In this document: positions 1 to 8,675 of the stretch, piece by piece
Layout: the number at the start of each line of letters is the position of its first letter
Numbering within the stretch: the first letter of the stretch is position 1
Assembly (NCBI GenBank): GCA_937897615.1
Contig: CALCNO010000049.1
Span: 23,653 to 87,652, forward strand
Direction of reading: 5' to 3'
DNA length: 64,000 bases
Source: an uncultured Anaerolineaceae bacterium
GTDB lineage: Bacteria > Chloroflexota > Anaerolineae > Anaerolineales > Anaerolineaceae
The notes under the pieces: model-generated
The model's database searches: none
What the model was told of the DNA's origin: nothing
What the model saw: only the letters and a program-made list of their open reading frames with translations
Program-made: the position numbers and the translations under genes

Positions 1-2
1 CT

Positions 3-344
3 GCGCGTTTTGCCGGCACATCCAAATATCCATTGAAAAAAATGCTCAAGCTGGCACTGACGGCGATCACCAGCTTTTCTTACTTGCCTCTGCAACTGGC
101 GCTGTGGTTTGGCTTCATCGCTGCCGGCATTGGCGTTCTTGGGCTGATCGCCCTGATTATCTTGCGCATTGTGGGCTCAGCTTTTCTGGCAGGGCAGGGG
201 GCGACATTGGTTGCGGTGTTTTTCCTGGGCGGCGTGCAGCTCATCTGCCTGGGAATTTTGGGCGAGTACATTGGCAGGATTTATGATGAGGTAAGAGGCC
301 GTCCTCTTTACACCACCAGTTACACGCCTGAGGAAGAAAAATAA
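3..344 (+). CDS. C-terminal part of a family 2 glycosyltransferase (truncated by window edge)
   Basis: The reading frame is open from the first bases, so the true start lies upstream of the window. The visible part begins with the R-x-AGTSKYPL-K-M motif that ends the catalytic domain of polyprenol-phosphate glycosyltransferases (DPM1/GtrB/ArnC type). Two hydrophobic segments follow, and then the family's usual tail, GEYIGRIYDEVRGRPLY. Such enzymes move a sugar from a nucleotide donor to a lipid phosphate on the inner face of the membrane. An internal ATG at 33 exists but would discard the conserved motif. Donor sugar and downstream pathway cannot be told from this fragment. The next gene starts 20 bases later behind a good Shine-Dalgarno (AAGGAG), so the two may be co-transcribed. 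Confidence 0.85.
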   Translation, partial: ARFAGTSKYPLKKMLKLALTAITSFSYLPLQLALWFGFIAAGIGVLGLIALIILRIVGSAFLAGQGATLVAVFFLGGVQLICLGILGEYIGRIYDEVRGRPLYTTSYTPEEEK

Positions 345-364
345 CCTAAGAAGGAGCAATCGTC

Positions 365-1834
365 ATGGCAAAGATCGAGTTGAAGATCCATAAAGACAGA
401 ATGCAGCGTGCGGTAGAGCGAATGCGCAAGCAAAATATTGTCTTGCCAACTTTTGCACAAATGAAGAATCCGGAACTGATCCCCGACAAGTATAAAAAAG
501 AACTCAAAGGGATTGGCTTATGGGATGTACATCCACGCAACCTCTTTCGCATCAACTGGCACAACCAACCGGTGGAGAAGGGTGGAGGCTTCGGCGGTGT
601 AAACTTTGTGGAATTTCCCGAAAGCCTGACGGGCACCAAAGCACGTGTCATTGCGGTGGTGGGCAAGTGGTTCCCCACCGGCGCGCACAAAGTTGGTGCT
701 GCCTACGGTTGTTTGGTTCCGCGCCTGGTAACCGGCGAGTTCGATCCTACCAGCCAGAAGGCGGTATGGCCTTCAACCGGCAACTACTGCCGCGGCGGCG
801 CTTATGACTCGGCGCTCATGGCCTGCGATTCCATTGCCATCTTGCCGGAAGGGATGTCGAAAGAACGCTTTGCTTGGCTTAAAAAGATCTCCAGTGAAGT
901 GATTGCCACTCCGGGCAGCGAATCAAATGTGAAGGAAATCTTCGATAAGTGTTGGGAATTGCGCAAGTCCGGCCAGGATTTGATGATCTTCAACCAGTTT
1001 GAGGAATTTGGCAATTACATGTGGCACTATGAGATCACCGGGCATGCGATGGAAGAGGTGCTCAAAAAGGTGATGAAACGTGGTGATCAATTCCGCGGCG
1101 CAGCCTACACCACCGGCTCGGCAGGCACCATTGCCAGCGGTGATTATCTCAAGCAGGCGTTCCCGGGCAGCAAGATCATCGCCAGCGAGGCGTTGCAATG
1201 CCCCACGCTGTTGCAAAACGGCTTTGGCTCGCATCGCATCGAGGGCATCGGTGACAAGCACGTTCCCTGGATTCACAATGTCAAGAACACAGATTTTGTG
1301 ATGGCCATAGATGATAATGCCGTAGTCAACATCAGCCGTTTGTTCAATGAACCGACCGGGCGTAAATACCTCCTCAAGATGGGTGTGCCTGAAGAGTTGG
1401 TGAGCAAGCTTGACTGGCTTGGTTTTTCAGGCATTGCCAACGTACTCTCGGCGGTCAAGTTTGCCAAATATTACGAGCTGGGTGAGAAGGATGTGGTAAT
1501 GACAGTGCTCACCGATTCAATGGAGTTGTACGGCAGCCGCATCAAAGAAATGCGCCAGGAGTTTGGTGCGTTCACCGAGGCCGATGCGGCGCGTGTTTAT
1601 GGCCAATACCTTCTGGGCCTGAGCACCGACTTCATGCTGGAATTGACCTACGAATCCCGTAAACGCATCCATAACCTCAAGTATTACACCTGGGTGGAGC
1701 AGCAGGGAAAGACCTACCAGGAAATTCAGGACCAGTGGTATGCTCCCGATTACTGGACGGACGTTCAAAAACAGGTTGGTGAGATCGATGCCCTGATCGC
1801 CGAATTCAATCAGCGTGTTGAGTCCGGAAAATAA
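365..1834 (+). CDS. PLP-dependent beta-subunit-type enzyme (fold type II), substrate unknown
   Basis: This 489-residue protein belongs to the tryptophan synthase beta / cysteine synthase superfamily. The likely PLP lysine is K109 in the motif PTGAHKVGAAYG. A substrate loop of S/T-x-G-N type is seen at about 137-141 (STGNY), and a phosphate-binding loop GSAGTIASG at about 251-259. It is longer than cysteine synthases (about 310) and threonine dehydratases, with an extra N-terminal segment of about 80 residues and a long C-terminal tail. The start has AAGGAG eight bases upstream. A strong terminator follows, so it ends its transcription unit. Annotation pipelines usually call such proteins only 'PLP-dependent beta subunit'. 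I cannot assign a substrate, and the neighbours do not help. Confidence 0.8.
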   Translation: MAKIELKIHKDRMQRAVERMRKQNIVLPTFAQMKNPELIPDKYKKELKGIGLWDVHPRNLFRINWHNQPVEKGGGFGGVNFVEFPESLTGTKARVIAVVGKWFPTGAHKVGAAYGCLVPRLVTGEFDPTSQKAVWPSTGNYCRGGAYDSALMACDSIAILPEGMSKERFAWLKKISSEVIATPGSESNVKEIFDKCWELRKSGQDLMIFNQFEEFGNYMWHYEITGHAMEEVLKKVMKRGDQFRGAAYTTGSAGTIASGDYLKQAFPGSKIIASEALQCPTLLQNGFGSHRIEGIGDKHVPWIHNVKNTDFVMAIDDNAVVNISRLFNEPTGRKYLLKMGVPEELVSKLDWLGFSGIANVLSAVKFAKYYELGEKDVVMTVLTDSMELYGSRIKEMRQEFGAFTEADAARVYGQYLLGLSTDFMLELTYESRKRIHNLKYYTWVEQQGKTYQEIQDQWYAPDYWTDVQKQVGEIDALIAEFNQRVESGK

Positions 1835-1846
1835 AGTTTTGCGATG

Positions 1847-1880
1847 AAACGGGCCTGGGGAAACCTGGGCCCGTTTTTTT
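1847..1880 (+). terminator. Intrinsic terminator after the PLP enzyme gene
   Basis: A GC-rich hairpin with arms AAACGGGCC and GGCCCGTTT is followed by an unbroken run of T. It lies 13 bases after the stop codon. The next gene has its own -10 just beyond it. Confidence 0.85.
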
Positions 1881-1894
1881 ATTTCAGAATCGTT

Positions 1895-1900
1895 TACAAT
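1895..1900 (+). promoter_or_regulatory. -10 element (TACAAT) of a probable leaderless promoter
   Basis: TACAAT ends seven bases before the ATG at 1908, so transcription should start at or next to the start codon. No Shine-Dalgarno precedes that ATG. No clear -35 is seen, because the region 17 bases upstream lies in the T-run of the preceding terminator. Confidence 0.5.
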
Positions 1901-1907
1901 TCAACTG

Positions 1908-2507
1908 ATGCAGGCAAATGAGGTTTTGTTCGACAGCGCACTGGTGTTGGTAGCTATTGTGCCTTCTCCCAAGGATTTGGAGATTGCCAGGATTCTGGGA
2001 TGGTACCGCATTCCATTGCGCATGGCCCCAAAGGTGGTTGCGGTAGATTACCTGCTCTTTTACCAAACCGGCAAATTTGCCAGCGGGCATGATGCTCTGA
2101 TCGAATCCTTTGCTGAGGTCAAAGGAGTGGAATTGACCCTGCGGAAAGACCTGATCCGTAATGAGCCGGAACATCCGCGCGCAAATGAAGAATACTACAA
2201 GATCAGCCTTGGTGCGATGAAAAACCTGCCACGTCCCATCCGCGCTGAAAAATGGAAAAGGATAACCTTTTTCTATACATTGGGTAGCCTGGTAAACCAG
2301 GCGGAATCGGTTACTGATTTGGTTGTGCGCTCTGAGGAAAGGGATGTGCTTTGGAAAACAATCCGGGAACGCAGCGGTGCTTCTTATGTGAACAATGCCC
2401 AGTCACTTTCCCCTGGTGGTGAAGAGGAATTACAAAGGGTGCTGCAACAAGTGATCCTGCTGAACTCGGAACTTGGTATTGAACTTGCGATCAACCGCGA
2501 ATTGTGA
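1908..2507 (+). CDS. Conserved-looking hypothetical protein, soluble, 199 aa
   Basis: I do not recognise a named family. The protein is soluble, with no signal peptide and no membrane segment. It opens with a hydrophobic strand and an SPKDLEIARILGWYRIPLR-type stretch, followed by a middle region rich in charged and aromatic residues and a helical C-terminus. The start ATG at 1908 sits seven bases from a TACAAT box and lacks a Shine-Dalgarno, which suggests a leaderless message. Its stop is 13 bases before the start of the amidohydrolase gene, so the two are probably co-transcribed. An alternative upstream start is unlikely because it would fall within the terminator of the preceding gene. Confidence 0.7.
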   Translation: MQANEVLFDSALVLVAIVPSPKDLEIARILGWYRIPLRMAPKVVAVDYLLFYQTGKFASGHDALIESFAEVKGVELTLRKDLIRNEPEHPRANEEYYKISLGAMKNLPRPIRAEKWKRITFFYTLGSLVNQAESVTDLVVRSEERDVLWKTIRERSGASYVNNAQSLSPGGEEELQRVLQQVILLNSELGIELAINREL

Positions 2508-2520
2508 GGTGAGCGGAACG

Positions 2521-3942
2521 ATGAAAACACTCTTAAAAAACGGTACTGTGGTTACTGAAAATGCGTCAATCAAGGCTGATGTATTGATTGATGGGGAAGT
2601 TGTTGTTGCGGTTGAACCGGCCCTCAGTGTTTCAGCAGATACGCAGGTAATTGATATCACCGGGAAATGGCTGCTCCCGGGCGGCGTGGATGCGCACGTG
2701 CATCTGGATTTACCGATGGCGGGTACGGTCTCGTCTGATGACCACTATACCGGCACCAAAGCCGCCGCATTTGGCGGCACCACTACAGTGATTGATTTTA
2801 TCTCGCAGGACAGCGATGATCTGGCGGCGAATTTCGAAAAACTCAAAACAAAAGCTGCGAGCAAGGCGGCTATAGATTTTGGTTTTCATGCCAATATCAC
2901 CCACTTTACACCCGCTGTGGCAACCCAAATCCCTGGCCTGGTGAATCTGGGCGTGACCAGCGTGAAAGTTTTCACGGCCTACAATAACCGTCTGCGTTTG
3001 CAGGATGGCGAGATTTTTGAGGTCATGCGCATTGCCCGCGATGCCGGGATTCTCACCCTGCTGCATGCCGAAAACGGCGATCTTATCGAGTTGCTCATCC
3101 AGGAAGCGCTCACGCGCGGTGATACGGCACCCAGGTGGCACGCGCTGACACGCCCTGCCTGGGGGGGCGTAGAAGCTGTATTGCGCGGCTCGGCTCTGGC
3201 GGCTGTGGCGGATGCTCCCTTATATGTGGTGCACATGAATGTGGCTGGCGAGGTGGACCAGCTTCAGTATGCACGCTCAAAAGGACTTAAGGTAATGGGC
3301 GAGACCTGCCCGCAGTATTTGCTCTTTACCGATGAGAAGCTCTCCGCGCCGGACGGTGCCAAGTGGGTATGTTCCCCACCGCTGCGCCAGGAGCCGGATA
3401 AAGCCCGCCTGTGGCAGGGACTTTTGGAAGGCACCCTGCAAACCATCGCTACTGATCACTGTCCCTTTTTCTACAACGGGCAACAGGCCATCCTCTATGA
3501 AGGGAAGCCAGTGGCAATCCCCGGCAAGGAATTGGGGCGTGGAGACTTCACCAGGATTCCCAACGGTTTGCCCGGAGTAGGTGACCGCTTGCCGGTACTC
3601 TTTACCGAAATGGTGAGCAAAGGACGTTTTTCGGTGAATGATTTTGTGCGCCTCACCTCCACGAACCCTGCCAGAATTTTTGGCCTCTATCCTCAAAAAG
3701 GTACCGTTGCCATAAATGGCGATGCAGATTTGGTTGTATGGGACCCTGCGCGTAAGGTTGAGTATGGCGTCAAGTATTCGCACCAGCGTACAGACTACAA
3801 TCTTTACGAGGGATTTCAATTAACCGGTTTTCCCGAGATGGTCTTTTCCAGAGGCGATCTGATCGTTGCTTCCGGCGAATGGAAGGGCCGGCCGGGCAGA
3901 GGAAAGTTCCTACACCGCAGACCGTTTACAGAGGTCATTTAA
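2521..3942 (+). CDS. Dihydropyrimidinase / hydantoinase-like cyclic amidohydrolase
   Basis: This 473-residue protein is an amidohydrolase-superfamily enzyme that opens cyclic amides (dihydropyrimidinase, hydantoinase, allantoinase or dihydroorotase group). Metal-site motifs are visible: DAHVHLD near residue 60, the likely carboxylated lysine in SVKVFTAYN, LLHAENGD, VVHMN and TDHCPF. The C-terminal TSTNPARIFGLYPQKG segment is typical of dihydropyrimidinases. I chose ATG 2521 over the upstream in-frame ATG at 2473, which lies inside the preceding gene; GAGGTGAG lies upstream. The gene sits between an unknown gene and three complex I-like membrane genes, with only five bases to the next start. 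This suggests a link to that module, but the true substrate is not evident. No pyrimidine catabolism genes are nearby. Confidence 0.82.
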   Translation: MKTLLKNGTVVTENASIKADVLIDGEVVVAVEPALSVSADTQVIDITGKWLLPGGVDAHVHLDLPMAGTVSSDDHYTGTKAAAFGGTTTVIDFISQDSDDLAANFEKLKTKAASKAAIDFGFHANITHFTPAVATQIPGLVNLGVTSVKVFTAYNNRLRLQDGEIFEVMRIARDAGILTLLHAENGDLIELLIQEALTRGDTAPRWHALTRPAWGGVEAVLRGSALAAVADAPLYVVHMNVAGEVDQLQYARSKGLKVMGETCPQYLLFTDEKLSAPDGAKWVCSPPLRQEPDKARLWQGLLEGTLQTIATDHCPFFYNGQQAILYEGKPVAIPGKELGRGDFTRIPNGLPGVGDRLPVLFTEMVSKGRFSVNDFVRLTSTNPARIFGLYPQKGTVAINGDADLVVWDPARKVEYGVKYSHQRTDYNLYEGFQLTGFPEMVFSRGDLIVASGEWKGRPGRGKFLHRRPFTEVI

Positions 3943-3947
3943 GTTCA

Positions 3948-5504
3948 ATGGTGGTATTTATTCCGGTTTTCATCTTACTGGTTTTCGCGGTTCTGTTGCA
4001 GATTCTTGGGCGGGCCCGCTTTAACCTGGCTCAAGCGAGGATATTCACGCTTGTTGGAGCTTTTCTTGCGTGGTTTAGTTATATTTTTCTCAAAGTTGCT
4101 TCAATCGGCCACTGGCAGGCATCCTACCTGGGCCTGAAGGGCGCCGCGGATTACCTGATAAGTTTTGCAATTGATGACAAGAACTGGGTATTTGGTTTCC
4201 TGCTGCTATCACTACTGATCGCTGTCTTACTGGTTGATGCAGGTAGATTTTCTGGTAAAAATAATCTGATTGCCTGGACAGGCGCACTTGTGGTGTGTGC
4301 CTCCGGTTTGCTTGCATCACTGTCCAGCTCTCTTATTGCCTTTCTTGCCAACTCTGTCCTTCTGGATGCTGTGATTCTATTCTCGCTGCTGAGTACCCAG
4401 CGCAAAGAGGAACCGGCAAAGACCGTCCTTATTGATTTTTCACAGCGGGTTTTAGGTTTACTATTGATCTTTTTGGGACTGGGAATTGATGGGGAACCCC
4501 GGCCATTTCTCCTGATAACTGGACTGGTTTTGCGAACAGGTAGTGTCGTCCCTGCGGAAGATGTGCGGGCACCACTGCCAATTCGGCAGAACCTTTTGGC
4601 GTTGATGTTACTTGCAGTACCGATTTCAACAATGGCATTCATGGCAAGGGTTGATACTCCTGTTGCGGCATTTTCTGGTCGTCAGATCCTGTTAGTTTTG
4701 GCTTGCCTGCTTGCCCTGGCTCGGTTGATTCGTTTTCTCAATGATAAGAAAGCTGCACAACACCCTCAAGTGTGGGTGGATTTCTTCTCTGGATTGGCAG
4801 TTATCCCATTTGTCTTGGGAAGACCGGATGTCCTTGTGCCACTGGCGGTGGTGGTGGTTGTCTTGGGTAGTTTGCGCGCCCTGATAGAAGAACCAATCGC
4901 GGGATTAAAACTAACGCTGTTGGTACTGGTGATGGCATTTATCGGGTTACCCTACACGCCATCCAATGGCCTCTGGTTATCTGCGTCACAGGCGGCGGCT
5001 GGCCAGTGGCCGTTGGTGTATGATCTCCTGCTGCTGGCAGGACTCTTGTTTGTACTCCATTCTTTTTTCCCGACAAAAAAGACGGCCTCGCATAGTGACC
5101 AGTGGGTCAAGCTGTTTTTCGGCGCCAGCCCCATGTTCCTCGTAGTGATTCCGTGGTTTCTTATAATCTGGGTAAAGCCCCAAAACAGCAGCATCTTGTC
5201 TCTGGTATGGCCGGGGATTACACTTGTTCTTTATCTACTGTTTTTGTTTGTAACCCCTTTGCTCAAAAAAGTTCAAAGCAGATCAATGCTTCTAAAACTC
5301 CAAAAGTCATTTGGCGGCATTGTCATTTTCACAGGGAAAATCCTGAGTTTTGACTGGTTGATTCGATTGGTGCGTGACATCTACCGGTTAATCTTTAATA
5401 TTGTAAACATGATTGCGCGTATTATCGAGGGGGAAGGTGGTTTGCTTTGGGCGTTTGTATTTCTCATCCTGATATCCACAATTCTCATATCTTCCCGAGG
5501 TTGA
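3948..5504 (+). CDS. Large polytopic membrane protein, divergent complex I/antiporter-like subunit A
   Basis: About 518 residues with roughly 13 hydrophobic segments. Weak traces of the NuoL/M/N (MrpA/D) antiporter fold are present: an acidic residue in a mid-membrane helix (FLANSVLLDAVILF, where NuoM has Glu), then GLVLRTGSVVP, which lines up with the G-F-x-x-K-x-G-x-x-P motif of the pumping helix with Arg in place of Lys, and a GLPYTPSNG loop like the GIPP loop near TM11. The tail EGEGGLLWAFVFL is a helix after a lateral amphipathic stretch. Start ATG 3948 follows the amidohydrolase stop by five bases. The stop is one base before the next start, which indicates tight coupling. The homology is an inference from motifs and topology, and function is unknown. 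Confidence 0.6.
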   Translation: MVVFIPVFILLVFAVLLQILGRARFNLAQARIFTLVGAFLAWFSYIFLKVASIGHWQASYLGLKGAADYLISFAIDDKNWVFGFLLLSLLIAVLLVDAGRFSGKNNLIAWTGALVVCASGLLASLSSSLIAFLANSVLLDAVILFSLLSTQRKEEPAKTVLIDFSQRVLGLLLIFLGLGIDGEPRPFLLITGLVLRTGSVVPAEDVRAPLPIRQNLLALMLLAVPISTMAFMARVDTPVAAFSGRQILLVLACLLALARLIRFLNDKKAAQHPQVWVDFFSGLAVIPFVLGRPDVLVPLAVVVVVLGSLRALIEEPIAGLKLTLLVLVMAFIGLPYTPSNGLWLSASQAAAGQWPLVYDLLLLAGLLFVLHSFFPTKKTASHSDQWVKLFFGASPMFLVVIPWFLIIWVKPQNSSILSLVWPGITLVLYLLFLFVTPLLKKVQSRSMLLKLQKSFGGIVIFTGKILSFDWLIRLVRDIYRLIFNIVNMIARIIEGEGGLLWAFVFLILISTILISSRG

Positions 5505-5505
5505 A

Positions 5506-6090
5506 ATGGTTCACTGGGTTAATTCCATTTTTCTCGGCATCATTTTTGTTGGTTGTATTGTCTTTCTTGTTGCCAGCAAGAGGAGCCTGGTGTTTTCGAG
5601 CCTGGCATTGACCTCATTATCTGCATTTGCCATTGTGATGCAATTCGGAAGCACCCTTTCGGCTGTCATTCGCCTGACGGCTATGTTATCCAGTTTGCTG
5701 GCAATTTTTGTTTCGATGAGGGAACAAAAACTGGACTTTACACCTATCACCCGCAACGCTGCGGCTTTTCGGGTGGTTGCCTATTTGATTATGCTTGTCT
5801 TGATTATCCTGGTAGCGATCAGGGTTTCAAGCTATCTGGGTATTGCGGTTGAAATTGTTTTAGCGGGGCTGCTGTTAGTTTTTTGCGGCCTATTACAATT
5901 GGGTATTTCACTTGCCCCTGGTAAAGTTATTCTTGGGATCATCCTTTTCTTCTTTGGTTTTGCAACGGTTTACAGTGTAATTGAAACTTCGTTGCTGGTG
6001 AACGGGTTGCTTTCTGCTGTGGTCTTGCTACTTGGTGGGCTTGGCACTTACCTGGTGGTTAAGGAAACCAGGGGAGGCGAAGCATCATGA
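5506..6090 (+). CDS. Small polytopic membrane protein, NuoK/HyfE-like in size and topology
   Basis: A 194-residue protein with about six transmembrane helices and almost no soluble part. Size, helix count and the helix SLLVNGLLSAVVLLLGGLG resemble the small membrane subunits that accompany antiporter-like subunits in complex I and group 4 hydrogenases (NuoK, HyfE, MrpC). I see no diagnostic signature, so this is inference from context. It starts one base after the stop of the large membrane gene and overlaps the next gene by four bases (ATGA), so all three are almost certainly translated together in fixed ratio. Confidence 0.55.
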   Translation: MVHWVNSIFLGIIFVGCIVFLVASKRSLVFSSLALTSLSAFAIVMQFGSTLSAVIRLTAMLSSLLAIFVSMREQKLDFTPITRNAAAFRVVAYLIMLVLIILVAIRVSSYLGIAVEIVLAGLLLVFCGLLQLGISLAPGKVILGIILFFFGFATVYSVIETSLLVNGLLSAVVLLLGGLGTYLVVKETRGGEAS

Positions 6091-7478
6091 GTGCGCCCAT
6101 ACTTTATATTGTTGTTCCCATGGCAGTTGCTCTTGCTGCATTTTTTGTCAGGCGAAAAGCCGGCCTTGCACTGGGAATTAGCTTGGGATTGTACCTGTTA
6201 CTGGGGTTACTGGCGTTCTTTCAAGAATTTGGCGCGGTGGTTAAACTTGGCCCAATTTCGTTCGATCTTGGAACCTCAATGGCAATTCTGGGAAGGGCAT
6301 TTGTTCTTTCCAACGCTGACCGTTATTTCTTAGTGATCTCCAGTGTGGTAGTAGTGCTGTGGTTGGGGGGTGTCCGGGCGGCCGGGCTGAACGCACAGAT
6401 TGTTCCGTACATCCTGTTAACGGCTGCCAGTTTGACCGCAGCGATTGCAGTTGAACCGTTCTTGTATTCCGCGGTATTCATGGAAATGTCGGTTCTATTT
6501 TTAATGCCTGTCTTCATCACCGGGAACGAGCCGCTAAGGAAGGGCGTGCTGCGGTTTTTGATTTTTCAATCACTGGCAATGCCTTTGATCCTTCTTGGAG
6601 GATGGTTCATTGCTGGCAATCAGGCCAGCCCTTCAGATCTTCAGCAGCTGCTAATCGCCGCTTTCTTTCTGGGGGTTGGCTTCGCTTTCTGGTTGGCGGC
6701 GTTCCCGTTCCATAGCTGGGTTCCGCAACTGGCTGAAGAGATTCACCCGTATTTGTATGGCTTTGTTCTCACTTTGTTTCCCCAGGCAGCGCTTCTGGTG
6801 GTGCTGGATTTCACTACTTCCATTACATGGATCAGGGAATCTTCGTTTTTGAGTGCCATCTTTTTATCGGTTGGTGTCATCATGCTTGTTGCCGCCGCGG
6901 TTTTGGGGAACATAGAGAAAAAAGTTCAGCGCTTGTTTGGTGATCTTATCCTTTATGAGACTGGCGCGTTGCTGATATTGATTGGCCTCCAAACAACTTC
7001 ATCCCTGCAGGCTTTTTATTTGTCTCTAACCCCAAGGTTGTTAGCCATCATCATTGCCAGTCTATGTATTTCTATCATCGGTGTTGATAAGCGCGCGGAA
7101 AAACCTGCGGCGGATGGCAATTTTTGGCATTATCCCTTTGCTTCACTGGGCTTTCTGATATCCTTGTTTAGCATCGTTGGTCTTCCACCGCTTGGAGAAT
7201 TCCCGTATAAACTGATTCTCATTTCATCTCTGGGCGGGGTGCAGCAAATTAACAACATTTGGGTGATCGGTGGTTTTATCGGCATGGCGCTTCCTTTGTT
7301 CAGAGTGATGCGGCGCACTTTTGTTCCCGCCTCGAGTAAAATTGAAGTTCATGAGCCCCTCCCGCAAATCGTTCTTATCTGCATCGGCATTTTCTTGTTA
7401 TTATTAATGGGTACTTTCCCGAGAGTGATTTCATCGTTGTTCACAAATCTATTACAATTTCTACCTGCGGGTGGATGA
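6087..7478 (+). CDS. NuoN/NuoM-like antiporter-family membrane subunit lacking the conserved lysines
   Basis: A 463-residue protein with about 12-13 membrane helices. The core motif PFHSWVP at 207-213 is the hallmark of the proton-conducting antiporter family (NuoL/M/N, MrpA/D, HyfB/D/F). Glu133 in FMEMSVLFLM matches the conserved TM5 glutamate. However, where NuoN has GFGFK before PFH, this protein has GFAFW, so the TM7 pumping lysine is Trp202. The TM8 lysine region (LLK-M-G in NuoM) reads VLTLFPQ. The C-terminal VGLPPLGEFPYK loop is conserved. No hydrophilic complex I or hydrogenase subunits are nearby. Start overlaps the previous gene by four bases, and the stop overlaps an alternative start of the coiled-coil gene. 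Confidence 0.75.
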   Translation: MSAPILYIVVPMAVALAAFFVRRKAGLALGISLGLYLLLGLLAFFQEFGAVVKLGPISFDLGTSMAILGRAFVLSNADRYFLVISSVVVVLWLGGVRAAGLNAQIVPYILLTAASLTAAIAVEPFLYSAVFMEMSVLFLMPVFITGNEPLRKGVLRFLIFQSLAMPLILLGGWFIAGNQASPSDLQQLLIAAFFLGVGFAFWLAAFPFHSWVPQLAEEIHPYLYGFVLTLFPQAALLVVLDFTTSITWIRESSFLSAIFLSVGVIMLVAAAVLGNIEKKVQRLFGDLILYETGALLILIGLQTTSSLQAFYLSLTPRLLAIIIASLCISIIGVDKRAEKPAADGNFWHYPFASLGFLISLFSIVGLPPLGEFPYKLILISSLGGVQQINNIWVIGGFIGMALPLFRVMRRTFVPASSKIEVHEPLPQIVLICIGIFLLLLMGTFPRVISSLFTNLLQFLPAGG

Positions 7479-7492
7479 TTATTGAGGTGAAA

Positions 7493-8674
7493 ATGGCTGA
7501 AATAGAAGATCTAGAAAAGCGTTTGGAATGGTTGGACTCTGAAAGACAGAAGGAAAAGAAAAACCTTAAAGAGCTACAGGATACGCTGCAAACCTTGCAG
7601 GAACTGGTGCATGACCAGGCCGCTGCGATAAAAAAGATGGAGGTTGCCTCCAAGGCGAGTTCTACGCTGGGCGGCCGCATCGACTCGCTCAAAGAAGAAT
7701 CCGCTTCCTTTCAGACTGGCCTCTTAAAAAAACTGGCCGATTTGGAAAAAGCTGTCTCTGCTGGTGACAAAAAGAATGAGAAAACCCGCAAAGAGGAGAT
7801 GGACGCACTGGCGAGCCGCCTGGAAGAATTCCAGACAGAATTGAAACCGGTGAGTGACCTAAAAAAGGCAGTGCAGGTGCGCGTGGAAGAGGAGTTTCGC
7901 ATCAGCCAAAAGGTGGAAAGCGTCTCCAAAGAAGTTGGCGAGCTGCGTACTACCGACGAGGAAATTGGGCGGCAGTTATCACTGATCTTGAGTGAGCGCA
8001 GCCAGGAAACCAAAAGGACTACGGACCTTCAACTCGAGAATGCGGCTCTCAAGAAGCGCCTTGAAGAAGTGTGGAATTTTAACGACCTGAACAAAGAGGC
8101 GCTCAGCAAGTTGGATAAGAAATTCAATGACTTGCTCGCCAGTGAAAAAGAACGCAAGCAGGCACAGGCAGCCTTTCTGGAAAAGAGTTCTCTGGATCAG
8201 GTGGAGCGTAACAATCAGTGGAAAACCTGGCAGCAGAAAAATGAGGAACTGCAAGCCCTGGGCAACGCCATCTCTACCAAGTTGCTTGACTTTGACGAGG
8301 CCAGCCGCAGCATCAGAAAATCTCAGACAGAATTCGATGAAGTGAACGATCGCATCAATCGCCGTATCAACGAAATCACCGAGATGAATCGCCTGTCGGA
8401 GGAGCGTTTCCGCCAGGAGTGGATTGCTTTTAAAGCTGAAGATCAAAAGCGCTGGACCAATTACACCCTTACCCGCGAAGAGGAATCCCGCGAGGATGCA
8501 CGCCTGCTCAATCAGGTGAATGAACGCCTGACGAAACTGGAAGATAACATGCAGGATATGCAGGATAGCCTGGGGCAGCTCACCGAAGAATTAAAGAAAT
8601 TGCTCAACGGCTTATACGGCACCTCGCAAGAAATGCTTGAATCTTTTAATCAGGCTTTCCGAAAGCGTTTCTAA
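7493..8674 (+). CDS. Long coiled-coil protein, cytoplasmic
   Basis: About 393 residues, almost entirely charged heptad-type helix (Glu, Lys, Gln, Leu), with no signal peptide, membrane segment or catalytic motif. Two starts are possible. ATG 7475 overlaps the stop of the upstream membrane gene. ATG 7493 has GAGGTGA just upstream and gives a protein starting MAEIEDLEKRL; I prefer the second. The gene ends one base before the selB start. It could be a scaffold for the membrane trio, but coiled coils are poor guides to function and this is only a contextual guess. Confidence 0.7.
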   Translation: MAEIEDLEKRLEWLDSERQKEKKNLKELQDTLQTLQELVHDQAAAIKKMEVASKASSTLGGRIDSLKEESASFQTGLLKKLADLEKAVSAGDKKNEKTRKEEMDALASRLEEFQTELKPVSDLKKAVQVRVEEEFRISQKVESVSKEVGELRTTDEEIGRQLSLILSERSQETKRTTDLQLENAALKKRLEEVWNFNDLNKEALSKLDKKFNDLLASEKERKQAQAAFLEKSSLDQVERNNQWKTWQQKNEELQALGNAISTKLLDFDEASRSIRKSQTEFDEVNDRINRRINEITEMNRLSEERFRQEWIAFKAEDQKRWTNYTLTREEESREDARLLNQVNERLTKLEDNMQDMQDSLGQLTEELKKLLNGLYGTSQEMLESFNQAFRKRF

Positions 8675-8675
8675 A

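Noticed and set aside
6087..7478. Ordinary NADH-quinone oxidoreductase subunit N
   Set aside because: The pumping lysines are replaced and no other complex I subunits are nearby, so a plain nuoN call would mislead.
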